From: Baaleninema simplex PCC 7105
GTDB lineage: Bacteria; Cyanobacteriota; Cyanobacteriia; Cyanobacteriales; Geitlerinemataceae
Length of the DNA stretch: 36,375 nucleotides
Assembly (NCBI RefSeq): GCF_000332355.1
Contig: NZ_KB235958.1
Span: 2,806,576 to 2,842,950, forward strand
Reading direction: 5' to 3'
Shown here: positions 23,496 to 31,852 of the stretch, piece by piece
Layout: the number at the start of each line of letters is the position of its first letter
Position numbering within the stretch: the stretch's first letter is position 1
Notes under the pieces: generated by a model
The model's input: only the letters and a program-made list of their open reading frames with translations
Database searches by the model: none
Told to the model about the DNA's origin: nothing
Made by a program: the position numbers and the translations under genes

Positions 23496-25076
23496 TCACG
23501 TCCAAGATATGGGAATAATGGGCGGAGGAATGGAATTTCCGCTAGTTTCGGCGTCTAAGGCTGCAACGACGCGATCGAACAGCGCATCAGCTTCTTCGGG
23601 AGAATTTCCGATCGTCGTGAGTCCCAATTTCCCAAACTCGGACAAACACCCCATTAAGTGAAACACGGTTCCGGTTTCGGTACTGGTGTCGAAATGGAGT
23701 TGGTTGTAAGCGATGATGTCCATTAAGTCGTTGGGAAGCAAGCCGTGATAGCGATCTTTTTGTAAATTGTCGGTGGCTTTGTAGTATTTCGCTTTTCCCT
23801 GCTGGCTGTAAAACAGTCCTGTGGCGCGATCGAAATAGCCTTTTGTGAGGAGTTTTAACGCCATGAACGGATGTGTCGTTCCCCCTTTACGAAGGTTGAT
23901 TTCGATCGCTTCGACATCCCAACCGTTATTGCGACGAACGACGACAAAATCGACACCAAATCGTTCTAACGCACCTTTTTCGGCAAGGTTTTGACCAACT
24001 TTCAACCCCAACTCTTGCAACTGTAAGCGATAACTGGCGTCGGCGGGAAACCGACAGCCTAGGAAAATTTGTCCGTCAGGGCCTCCGAGAATTTGGTCGT
24101 GAGTTGAAAGGATTTCTACCTCGCCGTGAGGGGTAATGCGGCCTTGAACGCTCGGCGATCGCTTTCGATCTCCTTCGACATAGGCTTCGACGATCGCACC
24201 GAGTTCGGGGATACGTTGGCGAAAGTGTTCCCAGGTTTCAGTGGTGGCTTGAAATCGCAATTTAGAAAAGCGATCGCGTATCGCCTTAACTCGCTGGCGT
24301 GGCGAAACATCGTGCAGCGGTTCGAGTTCTAAAATCGCATTTCCTTCTCCCGAAAATCCCTCGTTGAGTTTCACCACCAGCCGTTTGAGATGGGGTTGGC
24401 GTTCCCATAACTCGCAAGCGGCTTCGGCCAATTCTTCATCGTCGAATACAAGAGAACTTCCATCGGGATGAGGAACGTTACATTCTTCAAAAATTTGACG
24501 ACTTCCGCTTTTCGTCCCGAAATAGAGAAGTTCGGGATCGGTGGCGAGGAGGGGAATTCCCAGTTTGACAGACAGATCTCGTTCGGAATTCGTGGCGTTA
24601 AAGCAAATGGCGTAGGTTTTGTTCGGACGCAAGGCCATGCGAATTCGTTCGATTAGTCGCGGGCGATCGAGGATTTTTTGAGTTAAAGATTTGGACGAAG
24701 AGTCGTAAGCAGCGAAGAGTAACAGGCGATTTCTGGCGTGGGAAAAGGGAATGCCAGGAAGCAGTTGTAAGTAATAGTCGATAATGCTGGGATGAAGGGG
24801 TTGAGATGTAATGTAAATGAGTCGAGTTCGGGGATTTCTCAGCCGAATGAGGGAAAATAAAAATCGTTCTTCGTAGTGGTGAACGCCGTCGATTTTTAAG
24901 AGTTCTTCTTCATCCAGAGTGAGAGATGGGATAACGACAATATCGGTATCTCCCGTATCGAATAAATCGACAGTTTGCCAACGATGTCTCAGTTGAATTT
25001 GTAGTTGGCGAAACTGTTCGACGACGGTGCGATCGCTCGCTGAGTTTAAAGTGCAGAGTCGAGGGACTTCGTTCAA
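23496..25076 (-). CDS. ATP-grasp protein, peptide ligase PGM1-related
   Basis: A 526-residue protein of the ATP-grasp type. The ATP-grasp part runs from about residue 185 to 410: GTKSGSRQIFEECNVPHPDG (start of the fold), LVVKLNEGFSGEGNAILEL (ATP-binding strand and glycine loop), IVEAYVEGDRKRSPSVQGR, and AIEINLRKGGTTHPFMALKL with the Asn-Leu-Arg metal site near the end. The region after it fits the C-terminal domain of PGM1-related peptide ligases. PGM1 ligates an amino acid to form pheganomycin-like peptides, but cyanobacterial homologues have no known substrate. The only in-frame start is TTG at 25076; the frame is closed by TGA some 75 bases further up. No biosynthetic genes adjoin, so carboxylate-amine ligation of an unknown substrate is as far as one can go. 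Confidence 0.75.
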   Translation of the reverse strand: MNEVPRLCTLNSASDRTVVEQFRQLQIQLRHRWQTVDLFDTGDTDIVVIPSLTLDEEELLKIDGVHHYEERFLFSLIRLRNPRTRLIYITSQPLHPSIIDYYLQLLPGIPFSHARNRLLLFAAYDSSSKSLTQKILDRPRLIERIRMALRPNKTYAICFNATNSERDLSVKLGIPLLATDPELLYFGTKSGSRQIFEECNVPHPDGSSLVFDDEELAEAACELWERQPHLKRLVVKLNEGFSGEGNAILELEPLHDVSPRQRVKAIRDRFSKLRFQATTETWEHFRQRIPELGAIVEAYVEGDRKRSPSVQGRITPHGEVEILSTHDQILGGPDGQIFLGCRFPADASYRLQLQELGLKVGQNLAEKGALERFGVDFVVVRRNNGWDVEAIEINLRKGGTTHPFMALKLLTKGYFDRATGLFYSQQGKAKYYKATDNLQKDRYHGLLPNDLMDIIAYNQLHFDTSTETGTVFHLMGCLSEFGKLGLTTIGNSPEEADALFDRVVAALDAETSGNSIPPPIIPISWT

Positions 25077-25227
25077 TTGATGATATCGTGTATTTTGACT
25101 TGAGAGGCGATCGAGTTTTTTTCGATCGAATTTGGATTGGGGTGTATCTCAAAAATGTAAATCGATCGGAGGCACGCTTGAGTTCTCGATTTAACAGTGA
25201 ATTTATTTTCTATAAGTTACTCAACGC

Positions 25228-25572
25228 TTATAGTACGCGAAATACAAAGGGGTATCGATAGGGAGTATCGGGATTGCTCGCGATTTTTAAAATCGCAAGA
25301 ATTGGCAGTACGATAATTGCAATTCCCAATAAAGCTCCGAGTACAATTGCAACGGGAATCGTAATAACTAAAGCTGTAAGAACGGCTACGATCGCACCGT
25401 AAATATAAACGTTTAAGTGAAAATTCAAAGACTCTTTCGCGTTATTTTTGACAACAGAATCTTCGCTAATCAAAAATAAAACGATTGGAATTCCAAAGGA
25501 AACGATCGTCCAACTGAAAAAAATTGCAGCATGGGACAGGATCGAGAACAGCTTTCGAGTGTCGTTATTCAT
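25228..25572 (-). CDS. DUF4870 membrane protein (Tic20-like)
   Basis: A 114-residue protein with three to four membrane helices. Features of the DUF4870 group are an N-terminal LFSILSHAAIFF segment, the charged stretch EDSVVKNNAKESLNFHLNVY in the middle, and a hydrophobic helix with many Ile/Val/Leu (ALVITIPVAIVLGALLGIAI), ending in Tyr-Arg-Tyr-Pro. The family is distantly related to Tic20, a plastid import component. The function in bacteria is unknown. The gene and its flanks are more AT-rich than neighbouring genes. It lies between the ATP-grasp gene and lnt on the same strand. Confidence 0.75.
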   Translation of the reverse strand: MNNDTRKLFSILSHAAIFFSWTIVSFGIPIVLFLISEDSVVKNNAKESLNFHLNVYIYGAIVAVLTALVITIPVAIVLGALLGIAIIVLPILAILKIASNPDTPYRYPFVFRVL

Positions 25573-25687
25573 AAATTCGATCGCCTTGTCAAAACGAGAT
25601 TAACTCCACTGCATTATATCAAACTGTTCTTCACGCTTGAAAACGCAATATTTTTTAATGTTAATTTTTATAAGGCTTGATGTTTTT

Positions 25688-27202
25688 TTATGAATTGAAA
25701 TCTCGCCAAACTGCCAATCCTGCCGCTCCCAGCAACACCCACACCAGCCAATCCCCCCAACGCACGTAAAGCGTCCGAGTTTGGCGGCGATACACCGTTT
25801 CGGCGTGGGTAGCGAAGACGTTAAAACCCGATTTCCAAAGCGTGCGCCCGTGAGGATCGACAATGGCAGAATAGCCGGTATTGGTGGCGCGAATCGCCCA
25901 GCGATCGAGTTCGATCGCCCGCATGACATCTTGAGCGTGGTGTTGTTGGGGCATCGACGGCGCATAATGGGCGTTGTTCGCCGCACTCAGGAAAAATTCG
26001 CCTCCTCGTACCGCCTGTCGCCGAAAATGCTCGGGAAACGCCGATTCGTAGCAAATGCCCACGATCGCCCGTCCGAAAGGCGTGTCAAATACCTGATTTT
26101 TCGCGCCCGGTACCATCTGCGCCTGCAACGGCGACAGGCGGTTGACGACACTTCCCAACACCGACTCAAAGGGGATATATTCCCCCAGGGGAACCAAGAT
26201 CGCCTTGTCGTAACGGCTGAATACTTCCCCGTCTCCCGTTACCGTCAACAAACTGTTACTGTAGCGGCGCAAGTTTCCTTGAAACGTTCCCACCCACGCC
26301 GTCACTTCCCAGCGGCGAATCGCTTGGTACAAGTGCGCTAAGGGGGAATTACTGCTGAGGGCGTCGGCTTCCCAGAAATCGGGTAACGCCGTTTCTGGCG
26401 TGAGAACCGCATCGACTCCCGCTTCTGCGAGGGTTTCGTAGCCTCGGGTGTAGCCTTCCAAGGCGCGAATAAATCCCTCGCGATAGAGTTTGATTTCGTT
26501 GGGAACGTTTCCTTGAATAATTCCGGCGCGAAAGGCGAGATTGGGGGAGTCGTTGAGGGGGCGACTGTAAAAGTAAAATCCCAGGAGATGAGAAATGGAG
26601 AAAGTGGCGATCGCAGCCATAACAGCCAGTTGGCGGCGTTTTTCCGACAACACGGCAGCGGCGAGACAGCCGTTGACGGCGACGACACTGGCGGTAACAG
26701 CGGTGGTTCCCGACAGTTGCCCCAAATGTAAGATAGCGAGATTGTGGGGACTTTGTGTGTACGCCAAAGACGACCACCACAAGGGCGTTAATTGCCAGAT
26801 TTCATCGAGGAGACACCACGCTGCCACGCCGAGGAGAACCCGCGTTAACCCGTTGTTTCCCCGATATCTGCTGACGATCGCCGCCCAAAGTGCCGCCCAA
26901 GCTGCACCCCAAACCGTGACAGCCATCCAACAGGCGATGGCGATGGCGAGACTCGCCAACCAGGGAACCCCCATCCACGTCATCGGGTGAATTCCCGTCA
27001 GCCAAAACAAGGCGACACCGTGAAAGCCGACACCCCAGGCGAACCCCAACCCCAGGGGGTTGACGGGGGAACGGTACAGCAACACCCACAGCGGCGTAAG
27101 GGCAATCCAGGCGAAACCCCACCATTCGACGGGGGCGACGGTGCAACCCATGGCAACGCCGCTGAGGAGGGCAAGGAGAAGGGAGAACGAGCGGGTTTTC
27201 AC
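25688..27202 (-). CDS. lnt: Apolipoprotein N-acyltransferase
   Basis: A 504-residue inner-membrane enzyme that N-acylates the terminal cysteine of lipoproteins, the last step of their maturation. There are about six membrane helices in residues 5-215, then a nitrilase-like periplasmic domain with the catalytic triad Glu270 (TPETALP), Lys333 (YDKAILVPLGEY) and Cys384 (GICYES), followed by the family-typical NNAHYAPS and RATNTGYSAIVDPHG, and a last membrane helix near the C-terminus. The GTG start at 27202 has no Shine-Dalgarno; the upstream bases even read CCTCC. The TnpB-derived frame upstream stops on a TGA that overlaps this GTG, so translation could be coupled. An in-frame ATG at residue 18 would shorten helix 1. 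Confidence 0.93.
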   Translation of the reverse strand: MKTRSFSLLLALLSGVAMGCTVAPVEWWGFAWIALTPLWVLLYRSPVNPLGLGFAWGVGFHGVALFWLTGIHPMTWMGVPWLASLAIAIACWMAVTVWGAAWAALWAAIVSRYRGNNGLTRVLLGVAAWCLLDEIWQLTPLWWSSLAYTQSPHNLAILHLGQLSGTTAVTASVVAVNGCLAAAVLSEKRRQLAVMAAIATFSISHLLGFYFYSRPLNDSPNLAFRAGIIQGNVPNEIKLYREGFIRALEGYTRGYETLAEAGVDAVLTPETALPDFWEADALSSNSPLAHLYQAIRRWEVTAWVGTFQGNLRRYSNSLLTVTGDGEVFSRYDKAILVPLGEYIPFESVLGSVVNRLSPLQAQMVPGAKNQVFDTPFGRAIVGICYESAFPEHFRRQAVRGGEFFLSAANNAHYAPSMPQQHHAQDVMRAIELDRWAIRATNTGYSAIVDPHGRTLWKSGFNVFATHAETVYRRQTRTLYVRWGDWLVWVLLGAAGLAVWRDFNS

Positions 27203-27546
27203 GGAGGTTGGGCGCGGGGGTGGGAAACCACGAGATTGACATCCTCTCCCAGCAACCCGTTCCGGGTATGCAGGGAGATTCCTTGGGTCGCCTCAAAGAT
27301 TTCCTGCTTCATAGCCAGCCAACTAGAATCAGTGACCCGATCCCCCGTCGCCTCGACTCCACAGGCATTTTCGATTTGCCGTTGCCCACGGCTACAGATA
27401 ACTTGTCCACTCGCCACATCACGGGGCTTTGTTGACCCGCAGTTGTGGCAGTGATGGATTCGAGTTGAGAGGTCTTTACGAACCTCTGCCCCACAATCGT
27501 GGCACTTCTCAGGAGTGCCACGAGCATCCACCTTGCCGTAATACAC
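27199..27546 (-). pseudogene. TnpB C-terminal fragment (zinc ribbon)
   Basis: A 115-residue reading frame that holds the C-terminal end of a TnpB RNA-guided nuclease. It begins YYGKVDARGTPEKCHDCGAE and has the full zinc ribbon CHDCG..CHNCG, followed by KPRDVASGQVI, the last conserved stretch of TnpB. The RuvC core that should come before it is missing. The frame then reads through the element's right end (TGGGAGAGGATGTCAA on this strand) and stops at 27199-27201, four bases into lnt. Whether it is expressed is unknown. The N-terminal part is at 27609-27929, so an internal segment of roughly 200 residues has been lost. Confidence 0.85.
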
Positions 27547-28020
27547 TTCTGTTTGGCTCCTTCTCTACAGCGACGATATAGCAGTACGACGTCGTTTGCG
27601 AATTGTTTTCAGGATAGATCGTTACGGAATGGGGTTTTTAGCCGATCTGTTTCCGCAAACCATTTAGGATTGCTATAGAAGCTAGAGATAGAATTCCAAG
27701 CTCTTTCTGATGATGTCTGACGTGCCATTGAGTTCAACTTTTTGGCAAAAGGAAACTCACGCGCCAATTCTTTGCATAGCAGAGAGAGACGAGCCTTATC
27801 TACTTTAGACTCATCTCGCCATAACCTTACTGCTTTGTTTCTGATAAACTGAGCAGTTCTTATGGCTTCATCTAAGGCTTTATATTGTGCCTTAGACCCA
27901 TTCAACAACTTGGCTTCTCTTACTATCATGGTTTTATTTTGCCGGACTTTATTTTGGATAACCTTATTTTTAACATAAGTTAACCGTCCTAGAAGGACGG
28001 GGCTTTAAACCCACTTTTTT
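27236..28020 (-). mobile_element. Internally deleted IS200/IS605-type TnpB element
   Basis: The two TnpB fragments and both ends make up a roughly 785-bp deletion derivative. The right end (27236-27278) starts ttgacatcctctccc and folds as a nested hairpin (tctccc with gggaga, accc with gggt). The left end (about 27984-28020) has the hairpin ccgtcc/ggacgg followed by ggctttaaaccc, the usual left end of cyanobacterial TnpB elements. No tnpA is present, so it would need a helper to move. The exact left border is uncertain. Confidence 0.7.
27609..27929 (-). pseudogene. TnpB N-terminal fragment
   Basis: A 106-residue frame matching the start of TnpB: MIVREAKLLNGSKAQYKALD, then RNKAVRLWRDE, FPFAKKLNSMARQTSSERAW and SISSFYSNPK. 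This is the N-terminal helical/WED-like region of the protein. After SNPK the match ends and the frame soon stops. With the C-terminal piece at 27199-27546 it shows a gene that lost its RuvC nuclease middle. It is upstream of that piece on the same strand, as expected for one broken tnpB. Confidence 0.8.
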
Positions 28021-28072
28021 TGGTAAGCCTTACCTGAATTGCCAAACCTGATTATCTCCGAACGCGTGTCAC

Positions 28073-30022
28073 TCAACCCAACTTTCCCATCACCCGCAAC
28101 ACCTCAGCTACACTCCACGCTTGGGCAAAACAACCTCGGGGCGTATGGGGCGCGTCCCCGTCGAAAATCTCGCTGATGCTGCCGATTCCCGCCGCCGACA
28201 AATGCTCTCGCATCGGTTCGAGGAAACTTCGCGCTCGATCGGCGTTGCCGTAAACTCGGAAATGGGCTTCTGCGAACGGCCCTAACAGCCACGCCCATAC
28301 TGTCCCCTGGTGATACGCCCCGTCGCGTTGCCAGCGATCGCCCCCGTAATCCCGGCGATACTGAATATCGTCTGGAGAGAGCGATCGCAACCCGTAAGAG
28401 GTCACTAACTTCTGCCCCACCCAATCCACTACCGACTTCGCCCGTTCCCCCGTCAACACTGCATGGGACAACGACACCGCGAAAATCTGATTCGGACGTA
28501 ACGTCGCGTCGTTCCCGTCTGGCGTATCTAGCACGTCGTAACAGTATCCCTCTGGGGCGTACCAAAAGCGATCGAATCCCTGTTTCGCCCGTTTCGCCAA
28601 CCGTTCGTACTCCCGCGTGGGCTTGTCCGAGACGCGCGCGAACTCCACCATCGCACGCAGGGCGTTGTACCACAGAGCGTTGACTTCCACCGCCTTTCCC
28701 TGTCGGGGCGTCACCACCCAGTCGTCCACCTCGGCATCCATCCAGGTTAACTGTACGTCCGGCTCTCCAGCATACAACAACCCATCCTCGTCCAGATGAA
28801 TGTTGTAGCGCGTCCCGCGCACGTGCCAATCGACGACTTCCCGCAACGCTGGAAATAATTCGGCAACGAGTTTCTCGTCCCCCGTCACCTCGAAATACGC
28901 CCGCAATGCCTCGAAATACCACAAAATCGCGTCTACGGTGTTGTACGCCGGTTCGCAACTGCCATCGGGAAACAGGTTCGGCATCATGCCGCGATCGAAA
29001 TATCGAGCAAACGTCCGTAAAATCGGTCGGGCAATCTCCGGGCGTCCCGTCGCTACCGTCAACCCCGGCAAACTAATCGCCGTATCCCGTCCCCAGTCGC
29101 CAAACCAAGGATAGCCCGCAACGACCGTTTTTCCGGCAGAACCGCCAGCGATCGCGCGATCGACAATAAACTGGTCGGCAGCGAGGGCTAACTGTTCTCG
29201 CCACGGAGACTTGCCACAACAGGCCACAAAGCGATCGCGCAGTCGATCCTCGTAAGCGTAACGGCGTTGAAGTGCCGCTTCTCCATCGACGCAGAAACTT
29301 TCATGGGTACTTGCGATCGCCGTAACCGACTCCCCTGGTTCCAACGTTAGATCTAACGTCGCTCCGTGTAGGTGGTTTTCCCAATTTCCCGTACCGCGAT
29401 AGCGTTCCATTGCCAAATCGAACTCGCGATACCAACGGTGTTGAGGCGTCCACGTTCCCCCACCCCGCAAGTGCAACGGAACCGCACCGCCGAACGCTAC
29501 GATATCGATTCCCCCTTCGACGGCCCACACTTGCCAGTTACCCACCACCGAACCGCCGTGATGGTCGCGTGCGTTCGCAAACGCCTTTACCGACAAATGA
29601 AACGGTGCGGAGGCTCGGTCTAAGGTGTAGCGAATATAGGTGGTATTTTGTCCCCGTTCCATCCAGACCCGCTTAGACAGTCGTGCGTCGGCGATCGCAA
29701 ACTGCCAAACGGGAACCGACCCTTCTAAATAAAACCGTTCTAAGTTCAAATATCCCGACGGCGACACCGTACCGTCCGCCCAGCGGTTAGTGGCTAACTC
29801 GAGCGATCGCCCCAAATATATCGCCGTCTCGTCCAATTTCACTAACATCAGCGTCCGCCCTGACGGGGGGGTCAACGCCGCGACTAACAATCCGTGATAG
29901 TGACGCGTCAACATACCCGGAACGGTTCCACACGCGTAACCGCCGATCCCGTTCGTCACCAACCACTCTCGCGTTTCCGCCAAGTCGAGACGGCCGCAGA
30001 TGTCTCGTCCGAATCCCACCAT
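28073..30022 (-). CDS. Amylo-alpha-1,6-glucosidase, glycogen debranching enzyme
   Basis: A 649-residue GH133-type debranching enzyme that hydrolyses alpha-1,6 branch stubs of glycogen. The N-terminal GDE domain (residues 8-230) begins LAETREWLVTNGIGGYACGT and has the typical TRHYHGLLVAAL. The C-terminal (alpha/alpha)6 barrel, from about residue 270, contains GYPWFGDWGRDTAISLPGLT with the catalytic region Asp, MPNLFPDGS, YNTVDAILWYFEAL, LTWMDAEVDDWVVTPRQGKA, and VEVNALWYNAL. GTVWAWLLGPFAEAH near the C-terminus is also characteristic. Length fits. This is one of the enzymes cyanobacteria use to degrade stored glycogen; it lies alone, downstream of the MITE and ycf54. Confidence 0.92.
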   Translation of the reverse strand: MVGFGRDICGRLDLAETREWLVTNGIGGYACGTVPGMLTRHYHGLLVAALTPPSGRTLMLVKLDETAIYLGRSLELATNRWADGTVSPSGYLNLERFYLEGSVPVWQFAIADARLSKRVWMERGQNTTYIRYTLDRASAPFHLSVKAFANARDHHGGSVVGNWQVWAVEGGIDIVAFGGAVPLHLRGGGTWTPQHRWYREFDLAMERYRGTGNWENHLHGATLDLTLEPGESVTAIASTHESFCVDGEAALQRRYAYEDRLRDRFVACCGKSPWREQLALAADQFIVDRAIAGGSAGKTVVAGYPWFGDWGRDTAISLPGLTVATGRPEIARPILRTFARYFDRGMMPNLFPDGSCEPAYNTVDAILWYFEALRAYFEVTGDEKLVAELFPALREVVDWHVRGTRYNIHLDEDGLLYAGEPDVQLTWMDAEVDDWVVTPRQGKAVEVNALWYNALRAMVEFARVSDKPTREYERLAKRAKQGFDRFWYAPEGYCYDVLDTPDGNDATLRPNQIFAVSLSHAVLTGERAKSVVDWVGQKLVTSYGLRSLSPDDIQYRRDYGGDRWQRDGAYHQGTVWAWLLGPFAEAHFRVYGNADRARSFLEPMREHLSAAGIGSISEIFDGDAPHTPRGCFAQAWSVAEVLRVMGKLG

Positions 30023-30204
30023 ATCGCCCTGTTCTCCTCTCGCTGTCGAAGCTGTCCGAGACGATCCTACAGGGTGGGAAGGGAGCTTTTTCAGTGAAGA
30101 GGGAAGAGGGAAGAGTGAGGACAGCGAACGGGTAACTGTGTCTCTTCATCCCCTCATCTCCTCACTGGTGACGGTTGACTGAAGCACTGTTCGCTGCAAA
30201 ACCT

Positions 30205-30426
30205 CCTCCATTGCCTCAGTGGTGCAGAAAATTTTTCAAAATCGGAGATTGACAAAACACATAAAATATGTATCTAGGCTCGAGCCAGATCCCCGGCATC
30301 TTGGAGATGCCGGGGATCTCCGGCAGCAATTTACCGATCTGGGATTTCGTGGCCAACCCTTTAATACGGCGATATCGTTTCTAACAAGGGTTTCAAGACT
30401 TTTCTGCACCACTAAGCCTCCATTGC
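30205..30426. mobile_element. MITE with terminal inverted repeats and target duplication
   Basis: A 202-bp non-coding element (30215-30416). Its ends CTCAGTGGTGCAGAAAA (left) and, inverted, CTTAGTGGTGCAGAAAA (right) match at 16 of 17 positions. Perfect 10-bp direct repeats, cctccattgc, flank it at 30205-30214 and 30417-30426, as left by transposition. A 10-bp duplication and C-starting ends suggest mobilisation by an IS4-type transposase; that is inference. The inside holds the perfect hairpin at 30287-30319. It sits three bases after the ycf54 stop codon. Confidence 0.85.
30287..30319. repeat. Perfect 15-bp hairpin, dispersed repeat copy 2
   Basis: The same arms as at 11670-11702 (agatccccggcatct and agatgccggggatct), here around a TGG loop. 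It lies in the middle of the MITE and could end the ycf54 transcript. Confidence 0.85.
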
Positions 30427-30429
30427 AGA

Positions 30430-30756
30430 TTAGGCAGAGACAAGAGAGGCTAAGGGATCGGGAATCGTTTCCGAAGGGGCTTCAAACTCTCCGGTTAAAA
30501 CGTATTCTAAGCGCAGTTTCAACCAGGTGATAAAGCTGGGATCTAGCGAAACGATCGCCCCGGCCGGTTGGGGACATTTGGCTTTAACCTCTGCCAGTTC
30601 GGGGGCGTCTAAAAACGCCGGGCTATCGATCGACCAAAAATCAATTTCTTTTTCCCGCTCTTGATAGTTGCGCTTGCGTTCGCGAAATACTTCTTCGAGG
30701 GGTTCGTCTTCAAACAAGAATTTTCGACTGGCAACGAGATAGTAGTAAGTCTTCAT
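30430..30756 (-). CDS. ycf54: Ycf54, Mg-protoporphyrin IX ester cyclase accessory protein
   Basis: A 108-residue protein of the Ycf54/DUF2488 family, required with AcsF/CycI for closure of the isocyclic ring in chlorophyll synthesis. Nearly every block is family-typical: MKTYYYLVASRKFLFEDEPL, then EEVFRERKRNYQEREKEIDF, PAFLDAPELAEVKAKCPQPA, and the highly conserved FITWLKLRLEYVLTGEFEAP. It is restricted to oxygenic phototrophs, so it fixes the window as cyanobacterial. I use the ATG at 30756; a further ATG at 30786 would add ten residues encoded by a caatttcaga repeat. No Shine-Dalgarno is seen. A MITE lies directly after the stop; pdxJ is upstream on the same strand. Confidence 0.95.
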   Translation of the reverse strand: MKTYYYLVASRKFLFEDEPLEEVFRERKRNYQEREKEIDFWSIDSPAFLDAPELAEVKAKCPQPAGAIVSLDPSFITWLKLRLEYVLTGEFEAPSETIPDPLASLVSA

Positions 30757-30759
30757 ATC

Positions 30760-30800
30760 GACAATTTCAACAATTTCAGACAACAATTTCAGACAACAAG
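30760..30800. repeat. Short tandem repeat upstream of ycf54
   Basis: acaatttca is repeated three times within 30760-30800, twice extended as acaatttcagaca. It forms the leader between pdxJ and ycf54. No function is evident. Confidence 0.55.
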
Positions 30801-30838
30801 TTCGGAATTCGTCAGGAATTTGGAGCCGCTAACGGAAA

Positions 30839-31558
30839 TCAAACCACGCCCATCGCGCGTTTCATATCGCGAACGGCTCGTTCTAAGCCGACCAGGGCGG
30901 CTCGGGAGATAATCGTATGACCGATATTGAGTTCTTCCATCCCATCGATGCAGGCGACGGGATAGACGTTACGATAGGTTAGACCGTGACCGGCGTTGAC
31001 TCGCAGTCCCAACGCGATCGCCCGCGCCGTTCCCGTTTTGAGAACCTCGAGTTCGCGATCGCGATCGCCTTCCGTTTTCGCTTCGGCATACTGTCCCGTG
31101 TGCAGTTCCACGAATTTCGCTCGCGCGGCCGCACAGGCGTCGAGTTGAGCGGCATCGGCATCGACAAACAGACTGACGGGAATTCCCGCCGCTTGCAACT
31201 GTCCGACGATCTCGGTGAGGCGATCGCACTGGCCGGCTACGTCGAGACCGCCTTCGGTGGTCACTTCTTCCCGCCGTTCGGGAACGAGGGTGACGTAATC
31301 CGGTTTCAGGTCGAGCGCGATCTTTAACATTTCGTCCGTCGCTGCCATTTCTAAATTTAAATGGGTGCTGACCGTTTGGCGCAACAGGTAAACGTCGCGG
31401 TCTTGGATGTGACGGCGATCTTCCCGTAGGTGCGTGGTAATGCCGTCGGCTCCCCCCAATTCAGCAAGAACGGCCGCCGCCACGGGATCGGGTTCGGTGG
31501 TTCGTCTCGCCTGTCGGATCGTCGCGATGTGGTCGATGTTAACTCCGAGTGTCGGCAA
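30839..31558 (-). CDS. pdxJ: Pyridoxine 5'-phosphate synthase
   Basis: A 239-residue TIM-barrel enzyme that condenses 1-deoxyxylulose-5-phosphate and 3-amino-2-oxopropyl phosphate to pyridoxine 5'-phosphate in the DXP-dependent vitamin B6 pathway. Motifs run in order: [20 protein letters not shown] at the N-terminus, [79 protein letters not shown] and [15 protein letters not shown]. The start is the TTG at 31558, preceded at nine bases by GAGGAG; the frame is open to 31786, but the extra 76 residues are Arg/Glu-rich, unlike PdxJ, and no such extension is expected. It is divergent from the umuD-like gene. Confidence 0.94.
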   Translation of the reverse strand: MPTLGVNIDHIATIRQARRTTEPDPVAAAVLAELGGADGITTHLREDRRHIQDRDVYLLRQTVSTHLNLEMAATDEMLKIALDLKPDYVTLVPERREEVTTEGGLDVAGQCDRLTEIVGQLQAAGIPVSLFVDADAAQLDACAAARAKFVELHTGQYAEAKTEGDRDRELEVLKTGTARAIALGLRVNAGHGLTYRNVYPVACIDGMEELNIGHTIISRAALVGLERAVRDMKRAMGVV

Positions 31559-31852
31559 TCTGTTTGTCTCCTCGTTAAGAGATGCCTGCACTCCATATTT
31601 TACGGGATCGTGGGAGGTCGAGAACGACTGAATTCTCGATCGAAAATGGCGAGGGGGCGATCGCGTTTTTAACTCGTATTCGTTTTGAGTTGTTCTCTCG
31701 ATTAAAGACACCGTTTCGAGAGAAACCTCGGTCGTCACGACGGGGGGCGATCGTTTTTTTTCTCGTTCGATCGCACGCTTTTCCACTCGACGGCGCGAGA
31801 GTCGTTATAATTTTGATTACCGTACCTAAAGTGAACTGTAGCGAGAAATATT

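Larger units (their letters stand above)
30023..30429. other. Spacer between the debranching enzyme and ycf54
   Basis: No gene is visible here. Bases 30098-30130 hold short gaagaggga repeats, 30165-30180 a fragment of the tgactgg heptamer, and most of the rest is the MITE listed at 30215-30416. Confidence 0.6.

Noticed and set aside
27199-27929. Domesticated TnpB regulator (nuclease-dead, guide-directed)
   Set aside because: The RuvC and most of the RNA-binding core are deleted rather than mutated, and the two pieces are in separate frames.
31559-31786. Longer N-terminus for PdxJ
   Set aside because: The added residues are Arg/Glu-rich and unlike PdxJ, whereas the TTG at 31558 has GAGGAG nine bases upstream and gives the normal length.
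31818-31845. LexA-type box (gtacctaaagtgaac) before the UmuD-like gene
   Set aside because: It deviates from the cyanobacterial consensus I know in several positions; not strong enough to list as an operator.
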